From contig JAUIMG010000002.1 of assembly GCA_030433355.1 (NCBI GenBank), positions 124,001 through 188,000 of the forward strand: 64,000 nucleotides of DNA. Direction: 5' to 3'. The stretch's first letter is position 1. Every line of letters begins with the position of its first letter. The DNA is from Bacteroidia bacterium. GTDB taxonomy: Bacteria; Bacteroidota; Bacteroidia; Flavobacteriales_E; Vicingaceae. The position numbers and the translations under genes were made by a program. Positions 52,669-62,623 of this stretch are shown piece after piece. Under the pieces are notes generated by a model. That model saw only the letters and a list, made by a program, of their open reading frames with translations, made no database searches and was not told the origin of the DNA.

Positions 52669-53942
52669 TATTTAAGTTCTTGAAATGATTCTGATATTAT
52701 TTTTCCAAATTGATACACATCCGTATAGCTATTATACAACGGAACCGGCGCAATTCGAATTACATTAGGTTCTCTCCAATCTGCAACTACTCCTTTCTCT
52801 GTCATTTTATTAAAAAGCTCCTTCCCACTTCCTTTCATATGCATAGATAATTGACAGCCTCTTTCTTTAGGAGTTATAACTTCAAAAGATAGACCATTGT
52901 TTTCTTTGGCAACAGATTCAAGAATGAATTCTAAATAGCTAGTAAGCTTTGTCTGTTTTTCTATAAGCCTATCCATGCCTGCTTCCAAATGAATTTCAAG
53001 AGCTTTTTTATGGACTGCCATGGCTAGAACTGGCGCATTGCTTAATTGCCAACCATCTGCACCAAAATCTGCTTCAAAGCCTTTCCTCATCAAGAAACGA
53101 TCGTCTGGTTTTGTTCCCCACCAGCCAGCAAATCGATTTAGATCTTTATTATCTCCATGTTTTTCATGAACATAAATACCTGCAACACTTCCTGGTCCTG
53201 AGTTTAAATATTTGTAGGAACACCATGCTGCAAAATCAACACCCCATTCATGTAATTTGAGCTCAACATTCCCAATGGCATGCGCTAGGTCATAACCAAC
53301 AATAATATTTTTTTCTTGCGCTAAAGCTGCTATGTTTTTCATTGGCATAAGCTGACCGGTGTAATAATTTACTCCTCCAATCATTATCATAGCTATTTCA
53401 TCCTTATGCTCTTCAATTTTAGATAAAATATCTTCTTCTCTCAAATGATATTCTCCTTCTCTTGGACTCAATTCTATAATATTCTCTTCTGGATTTAAGC
53501 TATGAAATTTTACTTGACTTTCTAAAGCATATTGGTCAGATGGAAAGGCTTTTGCCTCACATAGAATCTTGGTTTTTTTACCCTTTGGTGCATAAAATGA
53601 AACCATTAAGAAATGAAGGTTAGCAGTTAGTCCGCCCATGGGAGTGACTTCTTCTGCATTTGCTCCAACCATTTTAGCTAAAAGAGGCTTGAAATCTTCG
53701 TGATAAGAGAACCAAGGATTTTTTGCTTCAAAATGTCCATCAACTCCAAATTTAGACCAATCGTCAAGCTCTTGTTGAATAGCTTCTTTTGCTTCTATTG
53801 GTTGCAATCCCAAGGAGTTTCCGGTAAAATAGATCTTGTTTTGATTATTGTGTTTCGGAAAATGAAAGCGATCTCTGAAAGCTGCAAGTTTATCACTGCT
53901 ATCCATGCTTTCTGCAAATTCTTGCGTGTATTTAAAATCCAT
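52668..53942 (-). CDS. kynU: kynureninase
   Basis: 424 residues, usual length. Motifs: YFTGNSLGLQP, PMGGLTANLHFLMVSFY, IGYDLAHAIGN-like VGYDLAHAIGNVELKLHEW, and the PLP lysine K244 in WCSYKYLNSGPGSVAGIYVHEKH (in part CSYKYLNSGPG). WQLSNAPVLAM and WREPNVIRIAPVPLYN complete the active site. It hydrolyses kynurenine or 3-hydroxykynurenine to (hydroxy)anthranilate and alanine. A perfect -7 promoter element ends five bases before the ATG, suggesting a leaderless mRNA. Tryptophan dioxygenase and 3-hydroxyanthranilate dioxygenase are not in the window. Confidence 0.96.
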   Translation of the reverse strand: MDFKYTQEFAESMDSSDKLAAFRDRFHFPKHNNQNKIYFTGNSLGLQPIEAKEAIQQELDDWSKFGVDGHFEAKNPWFSYHEDFKPLLAKMVGANAEEVTPMGGLTANLHFLMVSFYAPKGKKTKILCEAKAFPSDQYALESQVKFHSLNPEENIIELSPREGEYHLREEDILSKIEEHKDEIAMIMIGGVNYYTGQLMPMKNIAALAQEKNIIVGYDLAHAIGNVELKLHEWGVDFAAWCSYKYLNSGPGSVAGIYVHEKHGDNKDLNRFAGWWGTKPDDRFLMRKGFEADFGADGWQLSNAPVLAMAVHKKALEIHLEAGMDRLIEKQTKLTSYLEFILESVAKENNGLSFEVITPKERGCQLSMHMKGSGKELFNKMTEKGVVADWREPNVIRIAPVPLYNSYTDVYQFGKIISESFQELK

Positions 53943-53946
53943 TTTT

Positions 53947-53954
53947 CAAAGATA
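53947..53954 (-). promoter_or_regulatory. -7 element (TATCTTTG) immediately before kynU
   Basis: Exact TAnnTTTG match on the minus strand, only four bases from the kynU ATG at 53942. If used, transcription starts about one base before the start codon (leaderless). Confidence 0.5.
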
Positions 53955-53963
53955 GAATATTGA

Positions 53964-54815
53964 TTAGTTTATTTTGGATAAAAACAATAAAATGAATGGC
54001 ATAAGCAAGCCTAGTTCCAAGCCAATAGAATAATAGTAGTCGTTCTTGCTATCGTCTATTTTATAAATAAGGGATGTTAGATAAATGGTTGCACAAAGCC
54101 AAATAATGAAAAATAAAATTTCTTCAATTTTTAAGGAGAAGAGTCCTAAGCATATTAAGGAAATAAATAGGCTCATTATAGCAATCCACTTACTAATTTG
54201 AATCCCAATTTTCTGAGGTAAGGTTTTAACTTTTGAAAGTTCATCATTCTTCAAATCTCTTATGTCAAAAGGGATACATTGTCCTAATACAAAGAAAAGA
54301 TTGGCAAAAACAACTAGGCTAATCAAATAATAATCATCTATTTCTGTTTTAGAGTTTAATAGAGGTAATAGGCAGACAATAACGCTCCAAGTAGCAGCAA
54401 TTGCAAACGATTTTATATATGCAATTTCTCTCAATGGCAATCTTCCTTTGAAAGGAGTTACATAAAGCAATGCTGCTGCTGCAGTTATAGACAAAACCCA
54501 AATTGACTCTGAATACTTTAAGAATAAATAATTGCAAGCAATTACCAAACTTATTAGTGCACTAAACAAACTAGAGTTAAAATTTCTGCTTATCCATTGG
54601 TCTATGCTGCTTAGGGGAGGGTTTTGATTTCTTTTAAAGCCAAATAGTCTTTGTAAGCTGTAAGTAGCATGAGTAAGAAAAAAAATGAGGATAAAAATGT
54701 CTATTTCAATAGTAAGATCTAACAGCTCAGCATTAAAATAAGCCAAAGATGAAGCGCAAATAGCAATAAGAATATTGCCATATACGAAAGAGTTTATAAT
54801 TTTTCTAAAAAACAA
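53964..54815 (-). CDS. UbiA-like multi-pass membrane protein, divergent first motif
   Basis: 283 residues with seven to nine TM helices. The second Asp-rich motif of UbiA prenyltransferases is present, CIPFDIRDLKNDELSKVKTLP (in part FDIRDLKNDELSK; DxxDxxxD and TLP as in MenA/UbiA). At the first motif (usually NxxxDxxxD) the protein reads THATYSLQRLFGF, without the aspartates. It may therefore be an inactive or altered relative. The start is a TTG at 54815, six bases after an exact -7 promoter element; no ATG is close. It lies 21 bases upstream of kynU. Confidence 0.65.
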   Translation of the reverse strand: MFFRKIINSFVYGNILIAICASSLAYFNAELLDLTIEIDIFILIFFLTHATYSLQRLFGFKRNQNPPLSSIDQWISRNFNSSLFSALISLVIACNYLFLKYSESIWVLSITAAAALLYVTPFKGRLPLREIAYIKSFAIAATWSVIVCLLPLLNSKTEIDDYYLISLVVFANLFFVLGQCIPFDIRDLKNDELSKVKTLPQKIGIQISKWIAIMSLFISLICLGLFSLKIEEILFFIIWLCATIYLTSLIYKIDDSKNDYYYSIGLELGLLMPFILLFLSKIN

Positions 54816-54820
54816 TTCGG

Positions 54821-54828
54821 CAAATATA
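54821..54828 (-). promoter_or_regulatory. -7 element (TATATTTG) before the UbiA-like gene
   Basis: Exact TAnnTTTG match on the minus strand. Predicted transcription start is about two bases before the TTG codon at 54815. Confidence 0.5.
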
Positions 54829-54916
54829 TTCTAGCCTAGATATATTCAGAAATAAATAATACTAAAAACATTCTTTTTCAATTAGATGTTTTTACTGCTC
54901 AAACAACACTTCTAAT

Positions 54917-54924
54917 TATATTTG
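54917..54924 (+). promoter_or_regulatory. -7 element (TATATTTG) of gcvP
   Basis: Exact TAnnTTTG match; predicted start near 54928 and leader of about 23 bases before the ATG at 54951. No evident -33 box and no glycine-riboswitch-like structure fits in this short leader. Confidence 0.6.
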
Positions 54925-54950
54925 CAGACTATTAATTTTTGATTAAAAAT

Positions 54951-57827
54951 ATGACTTCAGCAACCTTCAGTTCAAGACATTCAGGATTAAGTAAAGAGGA
55001 TATTGAAAAGGCATTAAAAGTAATAGGCGAAGATAGCCTAGAGTCTTTGATATATAAGACCATTCCTGCTTCTATTCAGTTGAAAGAACCGCTTAAGCTT
55101 GAAAAAGCAATGAGTGAGTATCAATATATAAACCATATTAAAGGTTTGGCATCTAAGAATAAGGTGTTTAAGTCCTATATAGGGTTGGGGTATTATCCAA
55201 CTAAAGTTCCTGCAGTTATTCAAAGGAATATTCTGGAAAATCCTGCGTGGTATACCGCATATACTCCTTATCAAGCAGAGATAGCTCAAGGTAGATTAGA
55301 AGCACTGCTTAATTTTCAAACAATGGTTACTGATCTTACGGCTATGGATTTGGCAAATGCATCCCTTTTAGATGAGTCAACTGCTGTGGCTGAGGGAATG
55401 AGTTTAATGTATGGAGTTAGATCTAGAGAGGCAAAAAAAGGTAATTGGAATAAGTTATTTGTGGCAGAAGACTGTTTCCCACAAACAATAGCACTTTTAG
55501 AAACAAGAAGTGAGCCTTTGGGTATTGAAATAGTTTATGGAAACCCAGAAGATTTTACCTTCGAAGAAGGCTATTTTGGTGCGGTGTTGCAGTACCCTAA
55601 TAAAAATGGAGAAGTAAAAGATTACCATAGTTTTATTCAATCTGCACATGAAGCTGGTGCTTTGGTAACTGTTGCTTCTGATTTATTAAGCTTAGCGCTA
55701 CTAACTCCTCCCGGAGAATGGGGTGCAGATATTGTTTGTGGAACTACACAAAGATTTGGAATACCTATGGGCTTTGGAGGCCCACATGCTGCATATTTTG
55801 CAACAAGAGATGAATTTAAAAGAAGTATTCCTGGAAGAATAATAGGTCTTTCTGTAGATGCTGATGGTAAAGCTGCTTTAAGAATGGCTTTACAAACAAG
55901 GGAACAGCATATTAAAAGAGATAGAGCAACTTCTAATATTTGTACTGCACAAGTGCTTTTAGCGGTAATGGCAGGAATGTATGCTGTTTATCATGGGAAG
56001 GATGGGATTAAGAAAATAGCTTCTGGTATTCATGCATACACAAATACCTTAAAGAAGGAATTGGTAGAATTAGGTTTTGATGTAAATGGGGAGTTTTATT
56101 TTGATACGATTCAAGTAGGGCTTAAAGACGAAAAAGCTTCTGAACTTATTGAGTTCGCTGAGAGTAAAGAAATTAACATTAGAAAAATAGACGGGAGCCA
56201 TATTTCAATTAGTTTAGATGAAACAGTTGAACATCATGATTTGCTAGAGTTAGTGAATCTTTTTGCAAGCTTTAAAGGAGTTGATTTAAAAGAAAACTTA
56301 ACTGTTTCTGAGGAAGTAGTATTACCAAATAACTTATTGAGAAAAAGTAAATATTTAACGCATCCAGTTTTTAATTCCTATCATTCTGAAACAGAAATGA
56401 TGCGTTACATAAAAAGATTAGAAAATAAAGATTTTTCTTTAGTTCATGGGATGATTCCTTTAGGCTCTTGTACCATGAAATTAAATGCTGCTACAGAATT
56501 GATGCCGATTACTTGGCCTGAGTTTGCAAATATTCATCCATTTGCTCCCTTAAATCAGGCGGAAGGGTATATAGAAATGTTAAACGGCTTAGAAAGAGAC
56601 TTATCAGAGATAACAGGCTTTCATACCACTTCTTTGCAGCCAAATTCAGGAGCTCAGGGAGAATATGCTGGCTTAATGGTAATCAGAGCTTATCATAAAG
56701 ATAGAGGGGATCATCATAGAGATATTGCTTTAATACCTTCTTCTGCTCATGGAACCAATCCTGCAAGTGCGGTAATGGCAGGAATGAAGGTAGTTGTAGT
56801 GGGTTGCGATGAAAGAGGAAATATAGATGTTGAAGATTTAAAGAAAAAAGCAGAAATGCATTCAAATAATCTTGCGGCATTAATGATTACTTATCCTTCC
56901 ACCCATGGGGTATTTGAATCTGAAGTAAAAGAGATTACAGAGATTATCCATAATCATGGTGGTCAAGTTTATATGGATGGTGCAAATATGAATGCTCAAG
57001 TAGGATTAACCAATCCTGCAAATATTGGAGCAGATGTTTGCCATTTAAACTTGCATAAAACATTCGCTATTCCTCATGGAGGTGGTGGTCCTGGAATGGG
57101 GCCAATAGGTGTTGTAGAGCATCTTGCACCATTTCTTCCCAAAAACCCTCTAGTAGAAACAGGTGGAGAAAAAGGAATACCTGCAATTTCTGCTACTCCA
57201 TTTGGTAGTGCATTGGTTCTGCTTATTTCTTATGCCTACATAAAAATGCTTGGAGAGCCAGGATTAAAAGACGCAACTAGAATTTCTATTTTGTCTGCCA
57301 ATTATATTAAGAAGAAATTAGAAGATCATTATAGTGTTCTGTATCAAGGAAAAAATAAGACAGTGGCTCATGAAATGATTTTAGATTGCAGAGAGTTTAA
57401 GTCATTTGCAAGTGTAGAGGTTGTGGATATAGCAAAAAGGCTAATCGATTATGGTTTTCATGCGCCAACAGTTTCCTTCCCAGTAAATGGTACTCTAATG
57501 GTAGAGCCAACAGAAAGTGAAAGCTTGAAGGAGTTAGATCGTTTTATTGAAGCAATGATTTCTATTAGAAAAGAAATAAATGAAATAACTAATGGGGAGG
57601 CAGATCCTATGAATAATGTATTGAAGAATGCACCTCATACACAAGAACATTTAGTTGCTGATGAATGGAACTTCCCTTATTCAAGAAAGAAGGCAGCATT
57701 TCCTGTAGAAATTTTAAAGGAAAGAAAATTCTGGCCCTCTGTGAGAAGGGTTGATGATGCTCATGGCGATAGAAACTTAATTTGTAGTTGTCCTTCTATT
57801 GAAGAATATCAAACTGCTGAGGTATAG
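54951..57827 (+). CDS. gcvP: glycine dehydrogenase (decarboxylating), P protein
   Basis: 958 residues from ATG 54951; an in-frame TTG at 54939 is less likely. The N-terminal half-domain starts [17 protein letters not shown] and has [23 protein letters not shown] (in part). The C-terminal half-domain carries the PLP lysine K703 in [21 protein letters not shown], with [20 protein letters not shown] and [11 protein letters not shown]. This is the single-chain (homodimeric) form, not the split GcvPA/GcvPB. It decarboxylates glycine and passes the aminomethyl group to GcvH (41624). A monocistronic unit with its own promoter. Confidence 0.98.
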   Translation: MTSATFSSRHSGLSKEDIEKALKVIGEDSLESLIYKTIPASIQLKEPLKLEKAMSEYQYINHIKGLASKNKVFKSYIGLGYYPTKVPAVIQRNILENPAWYTAYTPYQAEIAQGRLEALLNFQTMVTDLTAMDLANASLLDESTAVAEGMSLMYGVRSREAKKGNWNKLFVAEDCFPQTIALLETRSEPLGIEIVYGNPEDFTFEEGYFGAVLQYPNKNGEVKDYHSFIQSAHEAGALVTVASDLLSLALLTPPGEWGADIVCGTTQRFGIPMGFGGPHAAYFATRDEFKRSIPGRIIGLSVDADGKAALRMALQTREQHIKRDRATSNICTAQVLLAVMAGMYAVYHGKDGIKKIASGIHAYTNTLKKELVELGFDVNGEFYFDTIQVGLKDEKASELIEFAESKEINIRKIDGSHISISLDETVEHHDLLELVNLFASFKGVDLKENLTVSEEVVLPNNLLRKSKYLTHPVFNSYHSETEMMRYIKRLENKDFSLVHGMIPLGSCTMKLNAATELMPITWPEFANIHPFAPLNQAEGYIEMLNGLERDLSEITGFHTTSLQPNSGAQGEYAGLMVIRAYHKDRGDHHRDIALIPSSAHGTNPASAVMAGMKVVVVGCDERGNIDVEDLKKKAEMHSNNLAALMITYPSTHGVFESEVKEITEIIHNHGGQVYMDGANMNAQVGLTNPANIGADVCHLNLHKTFAIPHGGGGPGMGPIGVVEHLAPFLPKNPLVETGGEKGIPAISATPFGSALVLLISYAYIKMLGEPGLKDATRISILSANYIKKKLEDHYSVLYQGKNKTVAHEMILDCREFKSFASVEVVDIAKRLIDYGFHAPTVSFPVNGTLMVEPTESESLKELDRFIEAMISIRKEINEITNGEADPMNNVLKNAPHTQEHLVADEWNFPYSRKKAAFPVEILKERKFWPSVRRVDDAHGDRNLICSCPSIEEYQTAEV

Positions 57828-57945
57828 CTTATTTGTCTTTAAGACTACCTTTTGGTTAAATTTTTGTTAAAAAACGACTTAAGATTTCGTTTTTTATGAT
57901 TATCTTTATGAATTGAAATCAATTGTTTAACTAAAATTCATTAAA

Positions 57946-59880
57946 ATGAAGAAAAATTACGTCTTATTATCGGGCTTAATTTTTGCAGCTTCCTTTGGAT
58001 TTGCACAGAATTTAAAAGTAAATTCTTCAATACAAGGAACTCCTAAATTAACAACCCTAGAGAAAGAGATAATCAACAAGAACGTAAATACAAAAGCGCC
58101 TGGTGATACTCTTTTTTACGAAGATTTTGCAAATGCAATTCCTACGGGATGGACTGTGGTAAATATTGCAGCAAATTCTAACAACTGGATTTGGGCAAAT
58201 ACAGCTCCAGGTGGTCAGTATTCTACGAATATTGGTGCACTTAACTCAACAACGGGCTCAAATGGTTACATGTCACTTCCTGCGGATTTGTACAATACGC
58301 CATTCCCTCCGGGAGGTCCTGTTGCTATGGATACGTATTTCCAATCTCCAGCAATTACTATTAATCCTACAGCCGCTGCTGTATTATTAAGGTTTGAGCA
58401 TTACCAAAGATATTGCTGTAATGTTACCAACCAATTGGTTGCTGAAGTTAGTAACGATAATGTGAACTGGACAACTATTAACGCTACAGGTCCTGTAGGA
58501 GCAACAAGAGGTCCAAACACAGCTACTCCTAATGCTGAAACTTTAGAATTTAATGTTTCAGGTACTTTAGCTAATCAAACTACCGCTTATGTGAGATTTA
58601 GATCAACAGCGAACTCTCACTATTTCTGGATGATTGATGATGTTGGATTGTATGAAGGTAATGCAAACAATATGCAATTAACAAATTGGGATATTCTAAT
58701 GCATAACTCTTATTTCTATACTCCAATATATACTATCTTACCTATTCCAAACATTCCTGTAACCATATTTGAATTAGAATCTTTCAACGCAGGTTCTAAC
58801 GTTCAAACTGGTGCAACTGCAAATGTTGATGTTTACAGAGATTCAGCTATCGGTGGTGGTGCAGGTTCAGGTATTGTCTATGCAGCTAATAGTACTATTG
58901 GTAATGGAACAATTGCTTCTTTAAATGTAGATACTACTGCAGTTACAAGTCCATTCTTTACATTCAATCCAGGATGGCATAGCTTTAGATTTGGTGTGAA
59001 TTCAGATTCAACAAATCAAAACCCTGCTTCTGCAAGAGATAGATATTCTATGGCTTTAACTCTTGATACAGTTATTGCTTTGGATAGAGGTGAAGCTAAC
59101 TACACTGGTTCATCAGGACCTCCTTCTTATGTAGGTGGTGGACAAGACGGTGATAGAGCTGGACAATTAGTAATTATTGATTCTGTAACTAATGGGTTTT
59201 TAGCTACTTCTATTAGTGTTTACATTGCAAATAGAACTGAGAACGATCAATTAGCTATTTCTCCTAGAATATGGCCTTTCCATGAAGATTCAGCTACTTT
59301 AGCAGGTGCAATTAGACCACCAGTAGGTCAATCTCCTTTTGCTACAGTAATTGATACTTCTAATTTTGGTTCTTGGGTTACTTTACCATTGTTCCCACCA
59401 GCTAATTTAACTCCAGGTGCATATTACTATGGTGTTGAGCAAACAGGTGGCGGTGCTGTTGGAGCAGAAATGTGGTTAGGTAGAGATCAAGGTATGGATA
59501 ATGTTGCAAGACCTCTTACAACTGTATTCTACTTGAACGATGCTACTCCAGCTTGGATTTCTCCACCAAGAGTATTAGGAATTAGATTGAATGGATCTTT
59601 CTCTACTAGTGTTGAGAAGAATGTGGAAGAGATTGCTAACTTCAATGTATTCCCTAACCCTAATGAAGGTCAATTTACGATGCAAGTTTCTACAAGCACT
59701 CCTACTTCTTATATCATGAATGTAAGAAACATGCTAGGTCAAACAGTAATGACTCAGCCTGTAAGTGTAAACGGAACATTAAATCAGCAAGTTGATTTAA
59801 GTGGATTTGATAAAGGTGTTTACTTTATCTCTTTAGAAACTGGTTCTGATAGGCTAGTGAAAAAAGTGATAGTGAAGTAA
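57946..59880 (+). CDS. large secreted protein with choice-of-anchor/cleaved-adhesin-type domain and type IX sorting domain
   Basis: 644 residues. The signal peptide LLSGLIFAASFGFAQ is followed by a jelly-roll domain of the choice-of-anchor J/cleaved adhesin type (~50-240: FYEDFANAIPTGWTVVN, NNWIWAN, YMSLPAD, VRFRSTANSHYFWMIDDVGLYEG in part). A long beta-rich middle (~240-560) follows, and then a type A sorting domain: NFNVFPNPNEGQFTMQV, NVRNMLGQTVM, LSGFDKGVYFISLETG and final KKVIVK. It is rich in T, S, N and G with codons (GGT, GCT, ACT) suggesting high expression. Exported by type IX secretion and probably displayed as a surface adhesin or scaffold. A terminator follows. Confidence 0.88.
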   Translation: MKKNYVLLSGLIFAASFGFAQNLKVNSSIQGTPKLTTLEKEIINKNVNTKAPGDTLFYEDFANAIPTGWTVVNIAANSNNWIWANTAPGGQYSTNIGALNSTTGSNGYMSLPADLYNTPFPPGGPVAMDTYFQSPAITINPTAAAVLLRFEHYQRYCCNVTNQLVAEVSNDNVNWTTINATGPVGATRGPNTATPNAETLEFNVSGTLANQTTAYVRFRSTANSHYFWMIDDVGLYEGNANNMQLTNWDILMHNSYFYTPIYTILPIPNIPVTIFELESFNAGSNVQTGATANVDVYRDSAIGGGAGSGIVYAANSTIGNGTIASLNVDTTAVTSPFFTFNPGWHSFRFGVNSDSTNQNPASARDRYSMALTLDTVIALDRGEANYTGSSGPPSYVGGGQDGDRAGQLVIIDSVTNGFLATSISVYIANRTENDQLAISPRIWPFHEDSATLAGAIRPPVGQSPFATVIDTSNFGSWVTLPLFPPANLTPGAYYYGVEQTGGGAVGAEMWLGRDQGMDNVARPLTTVFYLNDATPAWISPPRVLGIRLNGSFSTSVEKNVEEIANFNVFPNPNEGQFTMQVSTSTPTSYIMNVRNMLGQTVMTQPVSVNGTLNQQVDLSGFDKGVYFISLETGSDRLVKKVIVK

Positions 59881-59900
59881 TATCATTTATAGATAATAGG

Positions 59901-59933
59901 AAAGGCCCCACGCTAAAGCGTGGGGCCTTTTTT
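59901..59933 (+). terminator. rho-independent terminator after the large type IX secreted protein gene
   Basis: A 14-bp perfect inverted repeat AAAGGCCCCACGCT/AGCGTGGGGCCTTT (59901-59930) with a two-base centre is followed by T residues. Very GC-rich for this genome. Confidence 0.92.
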
Positions 59934-59959
59934 GTTTAGTTATTTAGTAAAATTTCGGT

Positions 59960-60712
59960 TTAATTCTTGTTTCGGATACTTTTCATAAGATTAGAAGCGA
60001 ATACCAGATCTGCAAGCTCCTTTACTTCGGTATTGAAGATATTATCCTTGCTGCCTTCCCAAAACTTCTTCCCCTTGTAAATAAAAATCACTTTATCGCC
60101 TATTTCCATAACGGAATTCATATCATGGGTGATAACCACTGTAGTTATTTGATTTTCTATCGTTATCTCTTTAATTAAATTATCTATCAGAATAGAGGTA
60201 GCCGGATCTAAACCAGAATTGGGCTCATCACAAAAAAGATATTTTGGTTTAAGTGCAATTGCTCTTGCAATGCCAACCCTCTTTTGCATTCCTCCACTTA
60301 TCTCGGAAGGGTATTTAAGATGTGCGTCTTTTAAATTTACTCTTTCTAGGCATTCATCAACTCTGTCAGACATTTCAGAAGCACTCATTTCGCTATGCAT
60401 CTTTAATGGAAACATAACATTTTCAGCCACTGTCATAGAATCAAACAATGCGCCACCTTGAAAAAGCATTCCAATTTCTTTTCTAATCTGCTTTCTTTGG
60501 TTGGTATTCATGGTAGTGAAATCCTCCCCACTGTAGAGTACAGAACCGCTGTCAGGTTCTATTAAGCCAACAGTGCATTTGGTTAAAACAGATTTACCGC
60601 TGCCACTTGCTCCAATAATAAGATTTGTTTTCCCCTTTTCATAAGTAACACTGATATCATCAATTACTTTAAGGTCACCAAAACTTTTGGATATATTTTT
60701 TAGCTCTATCAT
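59960..60712 (-). CDS. mlaF: phospholipid-transport ABC ATP-binding protein MlaF
   Basis: 250 residues. Walker A GASGSGKSVLTK, Q-loop MLFQGGALFDSMTVAENV (the GALFDS stretch is typical of MlaF), signature EISGGMQKRVGIARA and Walker B YLFCDEPNSGLDP are visible, as is the H-loop VVITHDM. It drives the MlaE permease in lipid trafficking between the membranes. It starts one base after mlaE. The MlaD-type MCE gene is not in the window and, as the downstream region is on the other strand, must lie elsewhere. Confidence 0.93.
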   Translation of the reverse strand: MIELKNISKSFGDLKVIDDISVTYEKGKTNLIIGASGSGKSVLTKCTVGLIEPDSGSVLYSGEDFTTMNTNQRKQIRKEIGMLFQGGALFDSMTVAENVMFPLKMHSEMSASEMSDRVDECLERVNLKDAHLKYPSEISGGMQKRVGIARAIALKPKYLFCDEPNSGLDPATSILIDNLIKEITIENQITTVVITHDMNSVMEIGDKVIFIYKGKKFWEGSKDNIFNTEVKELADLVFASNLMKSIRNKN

Positions 60713-60713
60713 A

Positions 60714-61454
60714 TTAGATGAGTAGCATCTGAGTTAATAAGTAATTAACTATTAGTATTACAATACTACTAGCTACCACACCTTGCGTGCTGGCTTTCCC
60801 AACTTCTAGAGCTCCTCCTTTAACATTGTAACCAAAATAAGCAGGAATTGAAGTGATAATGAAAGCAAAAAAAACTGTTTTAACTAATGCGTATTGTACG
60901 CTAAACATATCAAAATCATATTGCAAACCATAGATATAATCTTGTATACTTACTATTCCTGTGAAATAAGAAACAAGATAACCACCAAACATTCCTATGA
61001 ACATACTCCATATGACTAGAAATGGATTAATAAACATAGCGGCAGTTATTTTTGGCATGATTAAGAAGGAGGCCGAATTAATTCCCATAATTTCAATAGC
61101 ATCAATCTGTTCGGTTACTCGCATAGTGCCAATTTCTGAAGTAATATTAGAACCAACCTTGCCTGCTAAGATTAATGCAATAATCGTAGGAGAAAACTCT
61201 AAAATCATCGATTGCCTTGCTGTAAAACCAACGGTATACGCAGGAATAAGTGCACTGTCAATATTTGATGATGTTTGAATGGTAATTACAGCACCTATAA
61301 AAACAGAGATGATTGTAATAATCCCAAAAGACCCTAGACCAAGACTATCCATTTCTTTAAGAATCTGTCCACGTATAATGGATGCCTTCGTTGGTTTTTG
61401 AAATGTTCTACTAATGAGCATAAAATACTCGCCTACTTTATAGAAGAAATTCAT
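60714..61454 (-). CDS. mlaE: phospholipid-transport ABC permease MlaE
   Basis: 246 residues, five to six TM helices. MlaE landmarks: IITIISVFIGAVITIQTSSNI, FSPTIIALILAGKVGSNITSEIGTMRVTEQIDAIEIMGI (in part GKVGSNITSEIGTMRVTEQ) and YFGYNVKGGALEVGKASTQGVV (in part NVKGGALEVGKAST). The GTMRVTEQIDA coupling region contacts MlaF. First gene of the mlaE-mlaF pair. A near-consensus -7 box (TATCTTCG, 61467-61460) ends six bases before the ATG. Confidence 0.95.
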   Translation of the reverse strand: MNFFYKVGEYFMLISRTFQKPTKASIIRGQILKEMDSLGLGSFGIITIISVFIGAVITIQTSSNIDSALIPAYTVGFTARQSMILEFSPTIIALILAGKVGSNITSEIGTMRVTEQIDAIEIMGINSASFLIMPKITAAMFINPFLVIWSMFIGMFGGYLVSYFTGIVSIQDYIYGLQYDFDMFSVQYALVKTVFFAFIITSIPAYFGYNVKGGALEVGKASTQGVVASSIVILIVNYLLTQMLLI

Positions 61455-61544
61455 TGGAGCGAAGATAAATAATTAAATAGGCTTAATCCTTTTTAAAGAT
61501 AATTAGAATTCAATGAAATATTGTGAAAATAATAGAATTTCAAT

Positions 61545-61576
61545 TTTGAGAGAAGTGTTTATTTCTCGTATATTTG
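61545..61576 (+). promoter_or_regulatory. promoter of the initiator tRNA gene (-33 TTTG, -7 TATATTTG)
   Basis: The only promoter in the window where both boxes match: TTTG (61545-61548) and TATATTTG (61569-61576) separated by 20 bases, the preferred spacing for the Bacteroidota primary sigma factor. Predicted start near 61580, about 32 bases before the tRNA. Confidence 0.8.
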
Positions 61577-61611
61577 TAGCCCCAAAAGAATACGTTCAAA
61601 CAAAAATATAG

Positions 61612-61684
<73 letters not shown>

Positions 61685-61690
61685 CCTAAG

Positions 61691-61723
61691 AGAGTCACTA
61701 ATTAATTAGTGACTCTTTTTTTT
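61691..61723 (+). terminator. rho-independent terminator after tRNA-fMet
   Basis: A perfect 13-bp inverted repeat AGAGTCACTAATT/AATTAGTGACTCT (61691-61716) is followed by seven more T. It separates the tRNA from era, whose ATG is only 12 bases beyond. Confidence 0.9.
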
Positions 61724-61735
61724 CATCTTTGTTTT

Positions 61736-62620
61736 ATGGAAAAGATTCACAAGTCTGGATTTGTAAATATTATAGGTTACCCAAATGTTGGGAAATCCAC
61801 CCTTATTAATCAATTGGTAGGGGAAAAGCTTTCTATCATAACTCCAAAAGCCCAGACCACTCGTCATAGAATTTTGGGTATAGTCAATGATCCTAATTAT
61901 CAAATTATATATTCTGATACTCCTGGAATTGTAGAGCCTGCATATAAGATGCATGAAGGGATGATGAAATTTGTTAGAACAAGTTTGGAGGATGCTGATT
62001 TATTGCTTTTGTTAATAGAGTGTGGTCAAAAGGAACTGAAAGATGAGAATTTGTTTAAACAACTCAGTAATCTGAAAGTACCTTTAATGGTTTTAATCAA
62101 TAAAATTGATTTAAATGACCAAAAGGCAATGGAAGAATCTTTAACGCATTGGGCAGAAGTGTTTCCGAAGGCCAATATTATTCCAATATCTGCTTTACAT
62201 GGGTTTAATATAGACTTGATTAAAGAAAAGGTGTTAGAAAATATTCCTAATCATCCACCTTATTATCCTAAAGAAGGGTTTACAGATAAGTCTGAAAGAT
62301 TTATTGTTGAAGAAAAAATTAGAGAGAAAATACTCTTGAATTACAAAAAGGAAATTCCATACTCTGTTGAAATAAAAGTGGATACTTTCAAGGAAGAGGC
62401 TGATATTATAAAAATAAGAGTGCTAATTATTGTAGAAAGGGATAGTCAGAAACATATCTTAATTGGTAAGGGTGGAAACGCTCTTAAGAGAATAGGTACT
62501 CAAGCAAGATTAGATTTAGAAGATTTTTTTGATAAGAAAATATTTCTTGAGCTTTTTGTGAAAGTGAATAAGGACTGGAGAAATGATGAGCAGCAATTAA
62601 AACGATTTGGATATTTGTAA
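61736..62620 (+). CDS. era: GTPase Era
   Basis: 294 residues from ATG 61736 (MEKIHKSGFVNI); earlier in-frame codons lie in the tRNA terminator. G-domain motifs: GYPNVGKSTLINQL (G1), TTRHRI (G2), DTPGIVEP (G3), NKID (G4) and SALHG (G5). The C-terminal KH domain has HILIGKGGNALKRIGTQAR. Era binds the 3' end of 16S rRNA and checks 30S maturation. A near-consensus -7 box (CATCTTTG, 61724-61731) lies only five bases before the ATG. It precedes der by three bases, the usual Bacteroidota pairing. Confidence 0.97.
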   Translation: MEKIHKSGFVNIIGYPNVGKSTLINQLVGEKLSIITPKAQTTRHRILGIVNDPNYQIIYSDTPGIVEPAYKMHEGMMKFVRTSLEDADLLLLLIECGQKELKDENLFKQLSNLKVPLMVLINKIDLNDQKAMEESLTHWAEVFPKANIIPISALHGFNIDLIKEKVLENIPNHPPYYPKEGFTDKSERFIVEEKIREKILLNYKKEIPYSVEIKVDTFKEEADIIKIRVLIIVERDSQKHILIGKGGNALKRIGTQARLDLEDFFDKKIFLELFVKVNKDWRNDEQQLKRFGYL

Positions 62621-62623
62621 ATT

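Noticed and set aside
57833-57848. Short inverted repeat GTCTTTAAGAC after gcvP as a terminator
   Set aside because: The stem is only five base pairs with no GC-rich core and no T tract directly behind it.
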